NCBI RefSeq assembly: GCF_004353915.1
Contig: NZ_SMRP01000035.1
Location: forward strand, 1 to 64,000
DNA: 64,000 nt
Origin: Paraburkholderia silviterrae
Lineage (GTDB): Bacteria > Pseudomonadota > Gammaproteobacteria > Burkholderiales > Burkholderiaceae
Direction of reading: 5' to 3'
Shown here: in pieces, positions 34,179-42,650 of the stretch
Numbering within the stretch: the stretch's first letter is position 1
Layout of the letters: every line of letters begins with the position of its first letter
Program-made: the position numbers and the translations under genes
The notes under the pieces: generated by a model
What the model was told of the DNA's origin: nothing
The model's input: the letters and a program-made list of their open reading frames with translations, nothing else
The model's database searches: none

Positions 34179-35240
34179 ATGGCATCCAGCACGAACCCGA
34201 TGACCGGCAAGGGCAGACGTTTCGTCGAGCGCATCTGGCGATTGCGCATGGCGGGGCTGGGGCTCGGGTTCTTCTGCGTGGCTTCGGTGTTCGTGCAGCA
34301 GGGGCGCGGTCCGTTGCTCTGGGCACTGCTCGTATTCCATGGCTTCATCTGGCCACACGTGGCGCGCCGTGCCGCGCACGCATGTGCTGTGCCGTATCGC
34401 GGCGAGCGCCTCAATCTGATGGTCGACTCGGCAATGGGCGGCCTGTGGGTGGTCGCAATGCGCTTCAACTTGCTGCCGAGCGTGCTGATCCTCGTGATGC
34501 TCAGCATGGACAACATCGCGGCGGGCGGCGTCAGGCTCTTCATGCGCGGCGCCGCCGCGCATCTCGTGGGATTCGCGCTCGGGCTGCTGTTGCCCGGTTT
34601 TGCGTTCGAGCCGGACACGCGCATGCCCACGATTCTCGCCTGCCTGCCGTTTCTCATCGTCTATCCGCTCGTGCTCGGCTGGAGCACGTATCGCATTTCG
34701 AAGAAGCTCGCCGAGCAGACGCGCACGCTAGAACGCTTGAGCCGCACCGACGGTCTCACGGGCCTGCTCAATCGCCGCCACTGGGAAGAGCTGCTCGCCG
34801 AGGAATTCGAGCGGTGCTGCTCGGCGCACTATGCGTCGTCGCTGCTGCTCATCGATCTCGATCACTTCAAGAGCGTCAACGACACGCGCGGCCACCCGGC
34901 CGGCGACGCGGTGCTGCAGGCCTTCGCGGCGCTGCTGCGCGAGCACTTTCGCGTGGGCGGCAGCATCGGGCGTTACGGCGGCGAGGAATTCGGCATCGTG
35001 TTGCCGGGCGCGACGCTGGCTGAGGCGCGCGCGGTGGCCGAGCGCTTTGCGGCGTCGGTGCGGATGAAGGCGCGGGAAGCGGGCACGGCGTGCCCATGCA
35101 CGGTAAGCATCGGCGTCGCGCAATGCGACGAGACGATGAACGATTACACCGAATGGCTCAAGCAAGCGGACGCGAGTCTTTATCGCGCGAAAGTGGCGGG
35201 CCGCGACCGCGTGGTGGCGGCACACGTCGATGCGGCGTGA
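34179..35240 (+). CDS. MASE2-GGDEF diguanylate cyclase (DgcC/AdrA type)
   Basis: A 353-residue protein. Residues about 12-170 form a multi-segment MASE2 membrane sensor (RMAGLGLGFFCVASVF, LVFHGFIWPHVARR, GLWVVAMRFNLLPSVLIL), as in E. coli DgcC. Residues about 185-350 are a GGDEF domain with TDGLTGLLNRR and active-site GGEEF at about 267-271, so cyclic di-GMP synthesis is expected. The residues five before GGEEF read RVGG and not RxxD, so the product-inhibition I-site is missing. This contrasts with the Cache-type cyclase at 16933, which has it. It converges with tssL, 96 bases away. Confidence 0.92.
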   Translation: MASSTNPMTGKGRRFVERIWRLRMAGLGLGFFCVASVFVQQGRGPLLWALLVFHGFIWPHVARRAAHACAVPYRGERLNLMVDSAMGGLWVVAMRFNLLPSVLILVMLSMDNIAAGGVRLFMRGAAAHLVGFALGLLLPGFAFEPDTRMPTILACLPFLIVYPLVLGWSTYRISKKLAEQTRTLERLSRTDGLTGLLNRRHWEELLAEEFERCCSAHYASSLLLIDLDHFKSVNDTRGHPAGDAVLQAFAALLREHFRVGGSIGRYGGEEFGIVLPGATLAEARAVAERFAASVRMKAREAGTACPCTVSIGVAQCDETMNDYTEWLKQADASLYRAKVAGRDRVVAAHVDAA

Positions 35241-35336
35241 GCGCGAGCCTGCGCGCTCAAGCCTGGATGCGAAGACGCAACGGCCGAAACGCGCCAGCCT
35301 TGCAGGCATGGCGCGTCCGGCAACGCATCCGGATCA

Positions 35337-36128
35337 TCAGGGCAGTGAAATCGTGAGATTGGCCGATTGCGGCCCGAGCTTGACGATGTTCGTATAAGGC
35401 GCGAGCGTGCGCACGGTGCTGTCACGCAGCCAGGTGTTGAGGCCGAGCCACGCGAGAACGCCGACCAGCGCGAACACGGCGCCAATGGTCCAGAGCGGCA
35501 CTTCGCGCTTGAGGCGGTGCACGACGAGATCGGGCAGCGACCAGTGCGGCGCGAACGCCGCGCGCTTGCCCTTCATGTGGGCGATTTCGTCGCCGATGCG
35601 CGCCGTGAGATACGCAAGCTTCTCGGGCCCCTCGAGCATGTACTTGCCCTGGAAGCCCAGCAGCAGGCACATGTGAAAGACCTCGAGCGACTGCAGCCGC
35701 GCCGCGCCCTGCGCGCGGCATTCCTCCAGATACTGGAAGAACTTCTCGCCAGCGAGCTGCTCGCCGAACAGCGTGAGCTGCAACGGCCGGCGCTCCCAGT
35801 CCGAGCGGATCTTGAACGGCGAGGAGAGCACCGACTCGTCGATGGCCGCGCAGAACGCGAACTTCGCGGCATAGACGTCTTCAGCCGCGATATTGAGCTT
35901 CTTCGCGCCGCGCTCGAAATCGCCGAGAAACTGCTGCACGCGCGCGCCGAATTCCTTCGCGTCGCCGGGCTCGCGGCCGTTCTTCAACAGGAACAGCATG
36001 AAGAAACCGTCGTACAGCAAGTCGAGCAACGAGCGGACCTGGTACGCGGGCTCGCTTGACGGCATGGCCGGCGTGGGCGACGCGGAAGGCGGCGGTGTCA
36101 CGCCGAACAGGGAAGGCGCGTTCGTCAT
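35337..36128 (-). CDS. tssL: T6SS inner-membrane complex protein TssL (DotU family)
   Basis: A 263-residue protein, last gene of the tssJ-tssK-tssL block; its ATG overlaps the tssK stop by four bases. The cytoplasmic DotU domain covers about residues 30-205 (LLDLLYDGFFMLFLLKNG, AKFAFCAAIDESVLSS, FQYLEECRAQG, LLGFQGKYM) and a single C-terminal membrane segment lies at about 212-236. Only about 27 residues follow, so there is no peptidoglycan-binding OmpA domain, unlike extended TssL proteins. With TssM and TssJ it forms the envelope-spanning complex. Wall anchoring may come from the separate OmpA-domain protein in the cluster. Confidence 0.95.
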   Translation of the reverse strand: MTNAPSLFGVTPPPSASPTPAMPSSEPAYQVRSLLDLLYDGFFMLFLLKNGREPGDAKEFGARVQQFLGDFERGAKKLNIAAEDVYAAKFAFCAAIDESVLSSPFKIRSDWERRPLQLTLFGEQLAGEKFFQYLEECRAQGAARLQSLEVFHMCLLLGFQGKYMLEGPEKLAYLTARIGDEIAHMKGKRAAFAPHWSLPDLVVHRLKREVPLWTIGAVFALVGVLAWLGLNTWLRDSTVRTLAPYTNIVKLGPQSANLTISLP

Positions 36129-37471
36129 GACGTCACCGCGATGAGTTCGAGTTTGAGATCGTTGATGCCCGAGGGCGTGTAGACCATGGTCGACTGCGCC
36201 TGGATCATGCGCTCATAGAGCGCGCTGCGCGACTCCAGCGCGAAGTAGCACGCGCCCGGGCGCACCGGAATGGCCGGCGGCACCTGCGGCGTGTAGACGA
36301 GGCGCACGCCGGGCATGGCGGAGAGCACGAGCTTGTCGACGTCGTCGGGGGCGCCCACCTTGAAGCGCGCGGGCACGGCCTCGACCAGATCGACCGCGGG
36401 CATGTCGGCGGAAACGGCCAGATAGAACGTGGTCTTGTCGTCGATTTTGCCGGAATCGAGGCGCCCGATATGGAACGACGCCCGCACTTCCTCGAGCGCG
36501 ATCGCGAAGTACTGCGTGGAGATCACCGTCTCGAGCAGGTCGCGCAGGATGGTGTCGAGGCGCGCGAAGCCGGGGCCCGGTTCGTCGTGGCGATAGGCGG
36601 GCAGGTCGGCGAGCGTATGGTTCTTCGAGAACGTGAGCAACTGGCCGGCGAGGCGCAACTGCTCCTGGAAGAGCCGCTCGGGATGCAGCGCCGCGTGCTG
36701 GTACAGATGCGCGAGCGTCGCGAACGCGCCGCTTGCCGTGTGCAGCAGCCAGAACGAGGCGATGTCGCCCGAACGGAATTCGATGATGTTCTTGGTGGGC
36801 TCGCGATGGAAGCCATAGAGCGCGTTGACCTTGGCCTGCAAGGCATCGATCAGCCGGCGCAGACGCTGATGCAGGAGCGGCGACGCCTCGATCGCAAGAC
36901 TGGGCGGCACGAAGCTCTCGTCGGCCTCGAAGCCCGAGGACGCGGTGCGCCGCACGCGCACGACCGGCACCGCGAGCAGCTGGTCGCGCGGCTCGGTGTG
37001 GGCGACGAGCTTCACGTTGCTCTTGAGGAACGTGACGTCGGCCAGCGCGGCGTCCGTATAGTGGTCGGACACGCTGGCCTGATCGCTCACGTAGCGCGCG
37101 ACGAAGCCGGCGTCGCGATCGCTCGAGTAGTTCGAGCCGTTTTCGCGCACCTGGTGCAGCGCAAGATAGAACGTGAATTCGTTGATACCTTCAGGCAGCG
37201 CATCGAGCGCGACAGGCGGCGGCAGGTCGTCGGCCTGCGGCGCGGAGTACAGCGTGCCGTCGGGAAACACGAGCGAGAGCTCGTTCAGGCGCAGGATGTT
37301 GCTGCCGAGCGAATCGTGATCGACGCGGATCGAGCGCACGCCCCAGTTATATGGCTGGATGGCCTGGATCGACTCGAAGAGCCGCGCTTCGTGATAGGCG
37401 TCTTGCCGCTGGAAGTGCTGAGGCCTGAGAAAGAGGCCTTCCCCCCATAGCACTTTCGAGGAATAGCTCAT
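36125..37471 (-). CDS. tssK: T6SS baseplate protein TssK
   Basis: A 448-residue protein with the diagnostic N-terminus (KVLWGEGLFLRPQHFQRQD), LVFPDGT near residue 75, then PPSLAIEASPLLHQRLRRL and a C-terminal domain ending in a YTPSGINDLKLELIAV strand. TssK is the trimeric adaptor joining the baseplate (TssE-F-G) to TssL and TssM in the inner membrane. Length is normal. It overlaps tssL by ATGA, so the two are translationally coupled. A stem-loop and about 150 bases separate it from the upstream tssJ. Confidence 0.96.
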   Translation of the reverse strand: MSYSSKVLWGEGLFLRPQHFQRQDAYHEARLFESIQAIQPYNWGVRSIRVDHDSLGSNILRLNELSLVFPDGTLYSAPQADDLPPPVALDALPEGINEFTFYLALHQVRENGSNYSSDRDAGFVARYVSDQASVSDHYTDAALADVTFLKSNVKLVAHTEPRDQLLAVPVVRVRRTASSGFEADESFVPPSLAIEASPLLHQRLRRLIDALQAKVNALYGFHREPTKNIIEFRSGDIASFWLLHTASGAFATLAHLYQHAALHPERLFQEQLRLAGQLLTFSKNHTLADLPAYRHDEPGPGFARLDTILRDLLETVISTQYFAIALEEVRASFHIGRLDSGKIDDKTTFYLAVSADMPAVDLVEAVPARFKVGAPDDVDKLVLSAMPGVRLVYTPQVPPAIPVRPGACYFALESRSALYERMIQAQSTMVYTPSGINDLKLELIAVTS

Positions 37472-37601
37472 GTTGATTCAGCGTTATGCGTCGATCGGGC
37501 CTGCGCGTGCCGACGGACTGGATTGGTTAAAGTGCTTCGCTTCTATCACGGTTCAATTGCACCGCTATTGCAGCTGCATTCCCGTTGCTTCTGGCCCGCT
37601 T

Positions 37602-37625
37602 TAAATCGCCGCTCGCGGCGATTTA
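37602..37625 (-). other. Stem-loop at the tssJ stop, between tssJ and tssK
   Basis: TAAATCGCCG and CGGCGATTTA are perfect inverted copies (10-bp stem, 4-base loop). On the transcribed strand the first three bases of the stem are the tssJ stop codon. There is no long T-run afterwards, so partial termination or mRNA processing is more likely than full termination. The following 130 bases before tssK have no gene. Confidence 0.6.
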
Positions 37626-38249
37626 TCCACAAGTTACCGACGAGAGCAGATTGAGCGCTTGCGCCGACTGCCCCGCACCGGACGGAATTACCGTGCCGCT
37701 CGTAACGGTCATGGCGCAGTTGTGCAGGCCGACCATTATGCCGGATTTCTCCGATTTCGCCGGGTCAAATGCGAACTTCCAACGCTCCATTGCCGGGTCC
37801 CGAAAGAGTGCGACGATCCCGAACGCCTGCGCTTCGCGCGAGACCTTCTCGGTCGCGTTATAGCGCTGCCCCGGGATCAGCGTGATTTCGCGCACACTCA
37901 GCAAGTCGCCGCCCAGCGTGCTTTTTTCCTTCGCGGGGTCGGTAAAGGTATCAAAAGGCGCCTGCTCGAACGAGGTCGGGTCTTTCAGCGTGTAGAGGCG
38001 CACCACTAATGCGAGCGGCTTGTTGTCGTTCGCCGCGTTCAGGTTGCGCGCCGCATAAAGCGTGATGCCCAGATCGCGCGGTGGCTTCTGGCTGTCCGGC
38101 ACGTCGGGCTTGCCGATGCCGGCGAACTGCAGGGCGGCCGACGCCGCGCTCCCAATCGCGGGCACCGCCGCCGCACAGCCGCCCAGCAAGGCGGCAGCGG
38201 CACACAGCGCAACCGCATTCGATGCGAATTGAATAATGCGCACAGTCAT
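37623..38249 (-). CDS. tssJ: T6SS outer-membrane lipoprotein TssJ
   Basis: A 208-residue lipoprotein: hydrophobic signal and lipobox LLGGC with Cys25. The TssJ (SciN/VasD) transthyretin-like domain follows, with LGITLYAARNLNAANDNKPLALVVRLYTLKD as its first strands, then LSVREITLIPGQ and a VALFRDP segment. The protein tethers TssM to the outer membrane. An Ala-rich linker (about 26-50) precedes the domain. It is the first gene of the minus-strand tssJ-K-L block and is divergent from the TPR-lipoprotein gene across a 369-base AT-rich gap. Confidence 0.94.
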   Translation of the reverse strand: MTVRIIQFASNAVALCAAAALLGGCAAAVPAIGSAASAALQFAGIGKPDVPDSQKPPRDLGITLYAARNLNAANDNKPLALVVRLYTLKDPTSFEQAPFDTFTDPAKEKSTLGGDLLSVREITLIPGQRYNATEKVSREAQAFGIVALFRDPAMERWKFAFDPAKSEKSGIMVGLHNCAMTVTSGTVIPSGAGQSAQALNLLSSVTCG

Positions 38250-38618
38250 TTTTATCGCGGGCGCTCGGACCCGTGCTCTCCAGCTACGTTAATATGTCTT
38301 GGCGCGGGTAATGCACGGCGCATTGCGCGGGCATTAACCCTCCCCGTGGTGCCTTCATTTATTTAATGGAGCAGGAAATTTTTCCTTCCCGCGCCGCCGC
38401 TTTCAATGGTCATATCGGTATTTTTTCCTTGGTCCACTCGCCGTTTATTCGCGGGTTCAGTGCTTTTAGCCCGCATGCTATTTCTGGCGCTTTTAAAACA
38501 AGGTTAAGTCATCTTGAAATTAAGAAAATTGGCCTGTACTATACGGCGCGCTGGGGGATAAGTAAAACTCCTGCCTCTGAATTAAAAAATTAACCGGTCT
38601 AACGGCGGTGAAAGAACG
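38250..38618. other. AT-rich divergent promoter region of the T6SS cluster (369 bases)
   Basis: Strikingly AT-rich relative to everything around it, especially 38490-38618. It separates tssJ (minus) from the lipoprotein-tssB block (plus) and must hold the promoters of both. An H-NS-type silencer would favour such DNA, and a truncated H-NS-like gene is in the same window, but that link is inference. I see no sigma-54 type GG-N10-GC promoter of good quality. Confidence 0.6.
38514..38542 (+). promoter_or_regulatory. Candidate sigma-70 promoter for the tssB-side block
   Basis: TTGAAA at 38514-38519 and TACTAT at 38537-38542 are separated by exactly 17 bases. They match the consensus at 5 of 6 and 4 of 6 positions. 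Transcription would start near 38549, leaving a leader of about 70 bases before the ATG at 38619. Confidence 0.5.
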
Positions 38619-39293
38619 ATGAAAAAGCGGGTTTTTTCGAAGCTAACGGGGGTTGTGATCGCTTGCGGTGTAATCGTCGCCGGCTGCGCTTCCCAGAGCA
38701 ACACTCTCTCGACATCGCCCGAGGCCTTCAACAAGGCGCTCGCGGACGCGGACACGCTTTCGAAGGGCGGCAACCAGGACCAGGCCATTGCGGCTTATCA
38801 GAAGCTCGCCGCCGCCGATCCCACGCGTGAGGAGCCGTGGTCGCGCATCGCGCAGATCCAGTTCCAGCAACAGCATTACGGCCAGGCGATCGTCGCCGCG
38901 CAGGAAGCCCTGCAGCGCGACCAGACCGATCGCGCCGCGAAGAGCGTGCTCGCCGTGGCGGGCCTGCGCGTGGCCACGCAGTCGCTCGGCGAGCTGCGCC
39001 AGGACGCGTCGCTGCAAGGCGATGCGAAGACAGACGCCCAGGCGCTCGCCAAGGAGCTGCGCGACACGCTCGGCGAAGACGCGCTGTTCCCGCCCGATCA
39101 GAGCGCGAAGACGGCCGCGAAGAAGAAGCGCTACGTGCGCCACGTCGTGAAGGCGGCGCCCAAGGCCACCGAGGCGGCCGATGGCGCGACCGCGCCGGCG
39201 CAGACTCCGCCCACGTCTGCCGTTGCGCCCACGGCAACGGCGCCTGGCAAGGCGGCCGGCAACGGCGCGGACCCGTTTAGCGCGCTGCGCTAG
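38619..39293 (+). CDS. TPR-containing T6SS-associated lipoprotein (TagM-like)
   Basis: A 224-residue protein with a lipoprotein signal (lipobox VAGC, Cys23). Residues about 32-110 form two or three tetratricopeptide-like helical pairs (AFNKALADADTLSKGG, QAIAAYQKLAAADP, AIVAAQEALQRD). The C-terminal 80 residues are a Lys/Ala/Pro/Thr-rich tail. From memory, Burkholderia T6SS-1 clusters encode a lipoprotein at exactly this place before tssB (called TagM there); homology should be tested. It may assist assembly or positioning of the complex in the outer membrane. It is the first gene of the long plus-strand block. Confidence 0.75.
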   Translation: MKKRVFSKLTGVVIACGVIVAGCASQSNTLSTSPEAFNKALADADTLSKGGNQDQAIAAYQKLAAADPTREEPWSRIAQIQFQQQHYGQAIVAAQEALQRDQTDRAAKSVLAVAGLRVATQSLGELRQDASLQGDAKTDAQALAKELRDTLGEDALFPPDQSAKTAAKKKRYVRHVVKAAPKATEAADGATAPAQTPPTSAVAPTATAPGKAAGNGADPFSALR

Positions 39294-39383
39294 GCGGCAG
39301 CGGCGGTGAGCGGCAACACCACTGGCTAGCAAGGCCACAACGAAGGCCATAACGAAGGTCAAAACGGAAGCAGGGAGCCGTCG

Positions 39384-39914
39384 ATGGCAAAGAAAGAAAG
39401 CATTCAGAAGCGCTTGGGGAAGGTGCGGCCGCCGCGCGTCCAGCTGACCTACGAGGTCGAGCGTGGCGACGCGATCGAAGTGAAAGAGCTGCCGTTCGTT
39501 GTCGGCGTGATGGGCGATCTGGCCGGTCAATCGGAAATCGAGCAACCCAAGCTGCGCGAGCGCAAGTTCATCAATATCGACCGCGATAATTTCGACGACG
39601 TGATGAAGGGCATCGAGCCGCGCGCCGTGTATCAGGTGGAAAACCGCCTGAGCGGCGAGGGCGGCAAGTTCGCCGTCGATCTGCACTTCAAGTCGATGGC
39701 CGATTTCAACCCGGACGAGGTCGTCGCCCAGGTCGAGCCGCTGCGGCGCCTGCTCGAGGCGCGCTCGAAGCTCGCGGACCTGCGCAACAAGCTTGCCGGC
39801 AACGACAAGCTCGAAGACCTGCTGAGCGAAGTGCTCTCCAACACGCAGCAATTGCAGGCGCTGGCGGAGAACGCGGGCAAGCGCTCGTCGGACGACGAGC
39901 CCAAGGGCGAATGA
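39384..39914 (+). CDS. tssB: T6SS contractile sheath small subunit TssB
   Basis: A 176-residue cytoplasmic protein (VipA/ImpB family) beginning MAKKESIQKRLGKVRPPRVQLTYEVE-like, with LPFVVGVMGDLAGQ, RKFINIDRDNFDDVM and a long C-terminal helical region (LLEARSKLADLRNKLAGNDKLEDLL). It co-assembles with TssC into the contractile sheath around the Hcp tube. Length is normal. It lies 90 bases after the lipoprotein gene and 14 bases before tssC, with AGGGAG upstream of its ATG. Confidence 0.97.
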   Translation: MAKKESIQKRLGKVRPPRVQLTYEVERGDAIEVKELPFVVGVMGDLAGQSEIEQPKLRERKFINIDRDNFDDVMKGIEPRAVYQVENRLSGEGGKFAVDLHFKSMADFNPDEVVAQVEPLRRLLEARSKLADLRNKLAGNDKLEDLLSEVLSNTQQLQALAENAGKRSSDDEPKGE

Positions 39915-39928
39915 GGCGGGGGTAAGAC

Positions 39929-41425
39929 ATGAACCAGCAAAGCGCAGCCGCTCAACAGTTGCAAGAAGCGGCGCAGGGCGAATCCTCGCCGTCGTTGCTC
40001 GACGACATCGTCGAGAAGAGCAAGGTCGCCAAGTCCGATTCGGAGCACGCACGCGCGAAGGATCTGATCGGCGAGCTCGTGCACCAGGTGCTCGACGGCA
40101 CGGTGGTCGTCTCCAACAATCTTTCGGCGACCATCGACGCCCGCGTGGCCGAGCTCGACCGCCTCATTTCGGACCAGCTCTCCGCCGTGATGCACGCACC
40201 GGAGTTCCAGCGCCTCGAAAGCACGTGGCGCGGCCTCGAATACCTGTGCAAGGAAAGCAACACCGGCCAGACCATCAAGATCAAGGCGCTGCACGCGCCC
40301 AAGCGCGACGTCGTGCGCGACTTCAAGACGGCCGTCGAATTCGACCAGAGCGCGCTCTTCAAGAAGGTCTATGAAGAAGAGTTCGGCACCTTCGGCGGCG
40401 CGCCGTTCGGCACGCTGATCGGCGACTACGAAATCACGCGCCAGCCCGAGGACATGTACTTCATCGAGCAGATGTCGCATGTCGCGGCGGCCGCGCACGC
40501 GCCGTTCATCGCATCGGCCTCGCCCGAGTTGATGGGCCTCGAATCGTTTGCCGACCTCGGCAAGCCGCGCGATCTCGGCAAGGTGTTCGACACCGTCGAG
40601 TACGCGAAGTGGAAGTCGTTCCGCGACTCCGAGGATTCGCGCTACGTGGGCCTCACGCTGCCGCGCTTTCTCGGCCGCCTGCCGTTCAATCCGAAGGACG
40701 GCGCCACGGCGGAAGGCTTCAACTTCGTCGAGGACGTGGACGGCACCGATCACGGCAAGTACCTCTGGTGCAACGCTGCGTGGGCTTTTGCGGCGCGCCT
40801 GACGCACGCGTTCGACGAGTATGGCTGGTGCGCCGCGATTCGCGGCGTGGAAGGCGGCGGCCTCGTGGAGAACCTGCCCACCCACACGTTCAAGACCGAC
40901 GACGGCGAGGTCGCGCTCAAGTGCCCGACCGAGATCGCGGTGACCGACCGCCGCGAGAAGGAACTGAGCGACCTCGGCTTCATCCCGCTCGTGCACTGCA
41001 AGAATTCCGACTACGCCGCGTTTTTTGCCGCGCAATCGACCCAGAAGGCGAAGAAGTACAGCACCGACAGCGCCAATGCGAACGCCGTGCTCTCCGCCCA
41101 GCTTCAGTACATTTTCTCGGTGTCGCGCGTGGCGCACTACCTGAAGGCGATGATGCGCGACAAGATCGGCAGCTTCGCTTCGGCGCAGAACGTCGAGGTG
41201 TTCCTGAACCGCTGGATTTCGCAGTACGTGCTGCTCGACGACAACGCCTCGCAGGAGCAGAAGGCCCAGTTCCCGCTGCGCGAAGCCTCGATCCAGGTTG
41301 CGGAGATTCCGGGCCGCCCGGGTTCATACCGTTCGGTCGCGTTCCTGCGCCCGCACTTCCAGCTCGACGAGCTTTCTATCTCGCTGCGGCTCGTGGCGGA
41401 TCTGCCGAAGCCGGCCAATTCGTAA
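39929..41425 (+). CDS. tssC: T6SS contractile sheath large subunit TssC
   Basis: A 498-residue VipB/ImpC-family protein. Recognisable blocks are AEFQRLESTWRGLEYL-like sequence near residue 90, GDYEI and SHVAAAAHAPFIASASPELM near 185-200, ESFADLGKPRDL, LPRFLGRLPFN and the C-terminal VARVAHYLKAMMRDKIGSF-like region with RWISQYVL. It forms the outer sheath layer with TssB and contains the sites recognised by the recycling ATPase TssH on contraction. Full length, ends 174 bases before hcp. Confidence 0.97.
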   Translation: MNQQSAAAQQLQEAAQGESSPSLLDDIVEKSKVAKSDSEHARAKDLIGELVHQVLDGTVVVSNNLSATIDARVAELDRLISDQLSAVMHAPEFQRLESTWRGLEYLCKESNTGQTIKIKALHAPKRDVVRDFKTAVEFDQSALFKKVYEEEFGTFGGAPFGTLIGDYEITRQPEDMYFIEQMSHVAAAAHAPFIASASPELMGLESFADLGKPRDLGKVFDTVEYAKWKSFRDSEDSRYVGLTLPRFLGRLPFNPKDGATAEGFNFVEDVDGTDHGKYLWCNAAWAFAARLTHAFDEYGWCAAIRGVEGGGLVENLPTHTFKTDDGEVALKCPTEIAVTDRREKELSDLGFIPLVHCKNSDYAAFFAAQSTQKAKKYSTDSANANAVLSAQLQYIFSVSRVAHYLKAMMRDKIGSFASAQNVEVFLNRWISQYVLLDDNASQEQKAQFPLREASIQVAEIPGRPGSYRSVAFLRPHFQLDELSISLRLVADLPKPANS

Positions 41426-41599
41426 GCTCGCGTAGAACCCGCGAGTCACAGTGGCATCCGGCTGTGCGGGCAGCATGAAGCATCGGGAGCCTGACCCTTG
41501 CGTTTGCGGGGCCAGGCGCCAGAGACTGCGGTACAACAGGCGGACTGGCAGCGCGTCTGCCGCCGTCGTACAAACCACCTCTATGGGGAGCGATACGTT

Positions 41600-42103
41600 A
41601 TGAAGGACATCTATCTAAAGTTCGGCAATCCGGCGATCAAGGGCGAATCGCAGGACAAGGACCACGCGAACTGGGTCGAGATCGATTCGTGGAATCACTC
41701 GATCCTGCAGCCGCGCTCGGCCACGGCGTCGACGGCGGGCGGCCACACGGCAGGGCGCTGCGAGCATGCCGACATGCGCTTCACGAAGGACATCGACGTC
41801 GTCAGCCCGCTGCTGTATCAGCACGCTTCGGGCGGCACGACGTTCGACGAAGTCACGATCGACTTCATGCGCTCGGACGGCGAAGGCAACCGCATCAAGT
41901 ACCTCGAGATCAAGCTCAAGTACGTGATCATTTCGAGCGTCACGCCGTCGGTCGTCGGCGAGGGCCTGCCGAGCGAAGAGTTCTCGCTCAAGTACGCTGC
42001 CGTGCAGTGGAAGTACACGCAGCAGAAGATCGGCGGCAACCAGGGCGGCAACGCCCAGGGTGCATGGAGCCTGACGAAGAACGACAAGACCTACGCGGTC
42101 TGA
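41600..42103 (+). CDS. hcp: T6SS inner-tube protein Hcp (TssD)
   Basis: A 167-residue Hcp-family protein. The ATG at 41600 has GGGGAG ten bases upstream. Landmarks are MKDIYLKFGNPAIKGES at the N-terminus, DSWNHSILQPRS, ADMRFTKDIDVVSPLLYQHASGG, VTIDFMRS and LKYVIISSV. Hexamers of Hcp stack into the expelled tube and can chaperone small effectors in their lumen. There is no C-terminal toxin extension, so this is a structural Hcp. It is followed by a GC hairpin that may raise hcp mRNA level relative to the downstream genes. Confidence 0.97.
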   Translation: MKDIYLKFGNPAIKGESQDKDHANWVEIDSWNHSILQPRSATASTAGGHTAGRCEHADMRFTKDIDVVSPLLYQHASGGTTFDEVTIDFMRSDGEGNRIKYLEIKLKYVIISSVTPSVVGEGLPSEEFSLKYAAVQWKYTQQKIGGNQGGNAQGAWSLTKNDKTYAV

Positions 42104-42118
42104 TTCGATGTCTGATTA

Positions 42119-42153
42119 GCCCGGGCGATGCGCGCCGTGCGCGCCGCCCGGGC
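42119..42153 (+). other. Intercistronic GC hairpin after hcp
   Basis: GCCCGGGC at 42119-42126 and again at 42146-42153 (self-complementary, so the arms pair) enclose 19 bases that themselves contain GCGCG/CGCGC complementarity. It lies 16 bases after the hcp stop and 18 bases before tssE. No T-run follows, so it looks like a stabilising or attenuating stem and not a full terminator. Confidence 0.6.
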
Positions 42154-42170
42154 ATTGCCATTCTGGTTTG

Positions 42171-42650
42171 ATGAAGCGCTTCGAACCCAGTTTCTTCGAC
42201 AAGCTGTTCGACGACGAACCGCATTTGCCGGCACCCGCCGCCATGCGGCAATTGTCGCTGGAAGAGCTCAAGGCGACCGTCGCACGCGATCTCGAGTCGA
42301 TCCTGAATACGCGCATCGCGTATACGGAGGCGATGCTCGCGCACCTGCCGGAGTGCCGGAAGTCCTTGCTGACCTATGGCCTGAACGACTTCGCCGGGAT
42401 GAGTCTCGCGAGCCACAACGACCGCACGTTCATCTGCAATTCGATCCAGCAGGCTATTACGCGGCACGAGCCGCGTCTGCAGGGGGTCAGCGTGACGCTC
42501 GAACTGAATTCCCGCTCGACCAGCGTGCTGAATTTCGTTATTCAGGCGTTACTGGTGGTCCATCCGGCCGAAGAGCCGGTAAACTTCGACGCTATGCTGC
42601 AGCCTTCCACGCTGCAGTATTCGGTGACGCGCGCACGCGCGAAGACATAA
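42171..42650 (+). CDS. tssE: T6SS baseplate protein TssE (gp25-like)
   Basis: A 159-residue protein starting at the ATG at 42171. An N-terminal KRFEPSFFDKLFDD segment is followed by the family core: ELKATVARDLESILNTRIAY (the conserved ExLLNTR-like element), YGLNDFAGMS and IQQAITRHEPRL with a following beta strand pair (VSVTLELNS, NFVIQALLV). It is the homologue of phage T4 gp25, which nucleates sheath assembly on the baseplate. Length and order between hcp and tssF are standard. Confidence 0.95.
   Translation: MKRFEPSFFDKLFDDEPHLPAPAAMRQLSLEELKATVARDLESILNTRIAYTEAMLAHLPECRKSLLTYGLNDFAGMSLASHNDRTFICNSIQQAITRHEPRLQGVSVTLELNSRSTSVLNFVIQALLVVHPAEEPVNFDAMLQPSTLQYSVTRARAKT

Noticed and set aside
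33904..34326. Possible minus-strand protein across the 495-base gap and into the MASE2 gene
   Set aside because: Overlaps the start of a clear cyclase gene by about 150 bases and shows no family features; the repeat in this gap explains its repetitive residues.
38366..38593. Possible 75-residue protein on the plus strand in the T6SS divergent region
   Set aside because: No SD, no recognisable domain, and it occupies the AT-rich promoter region; it looks like chance open frame.
38250..38618. Sigma-54 promoter for the T6SS operons
   Set aside because: No GG-N10-GC element in a good TGGCAC/TTGC context was recognised, and no bEBP activator gene is in the cluster.
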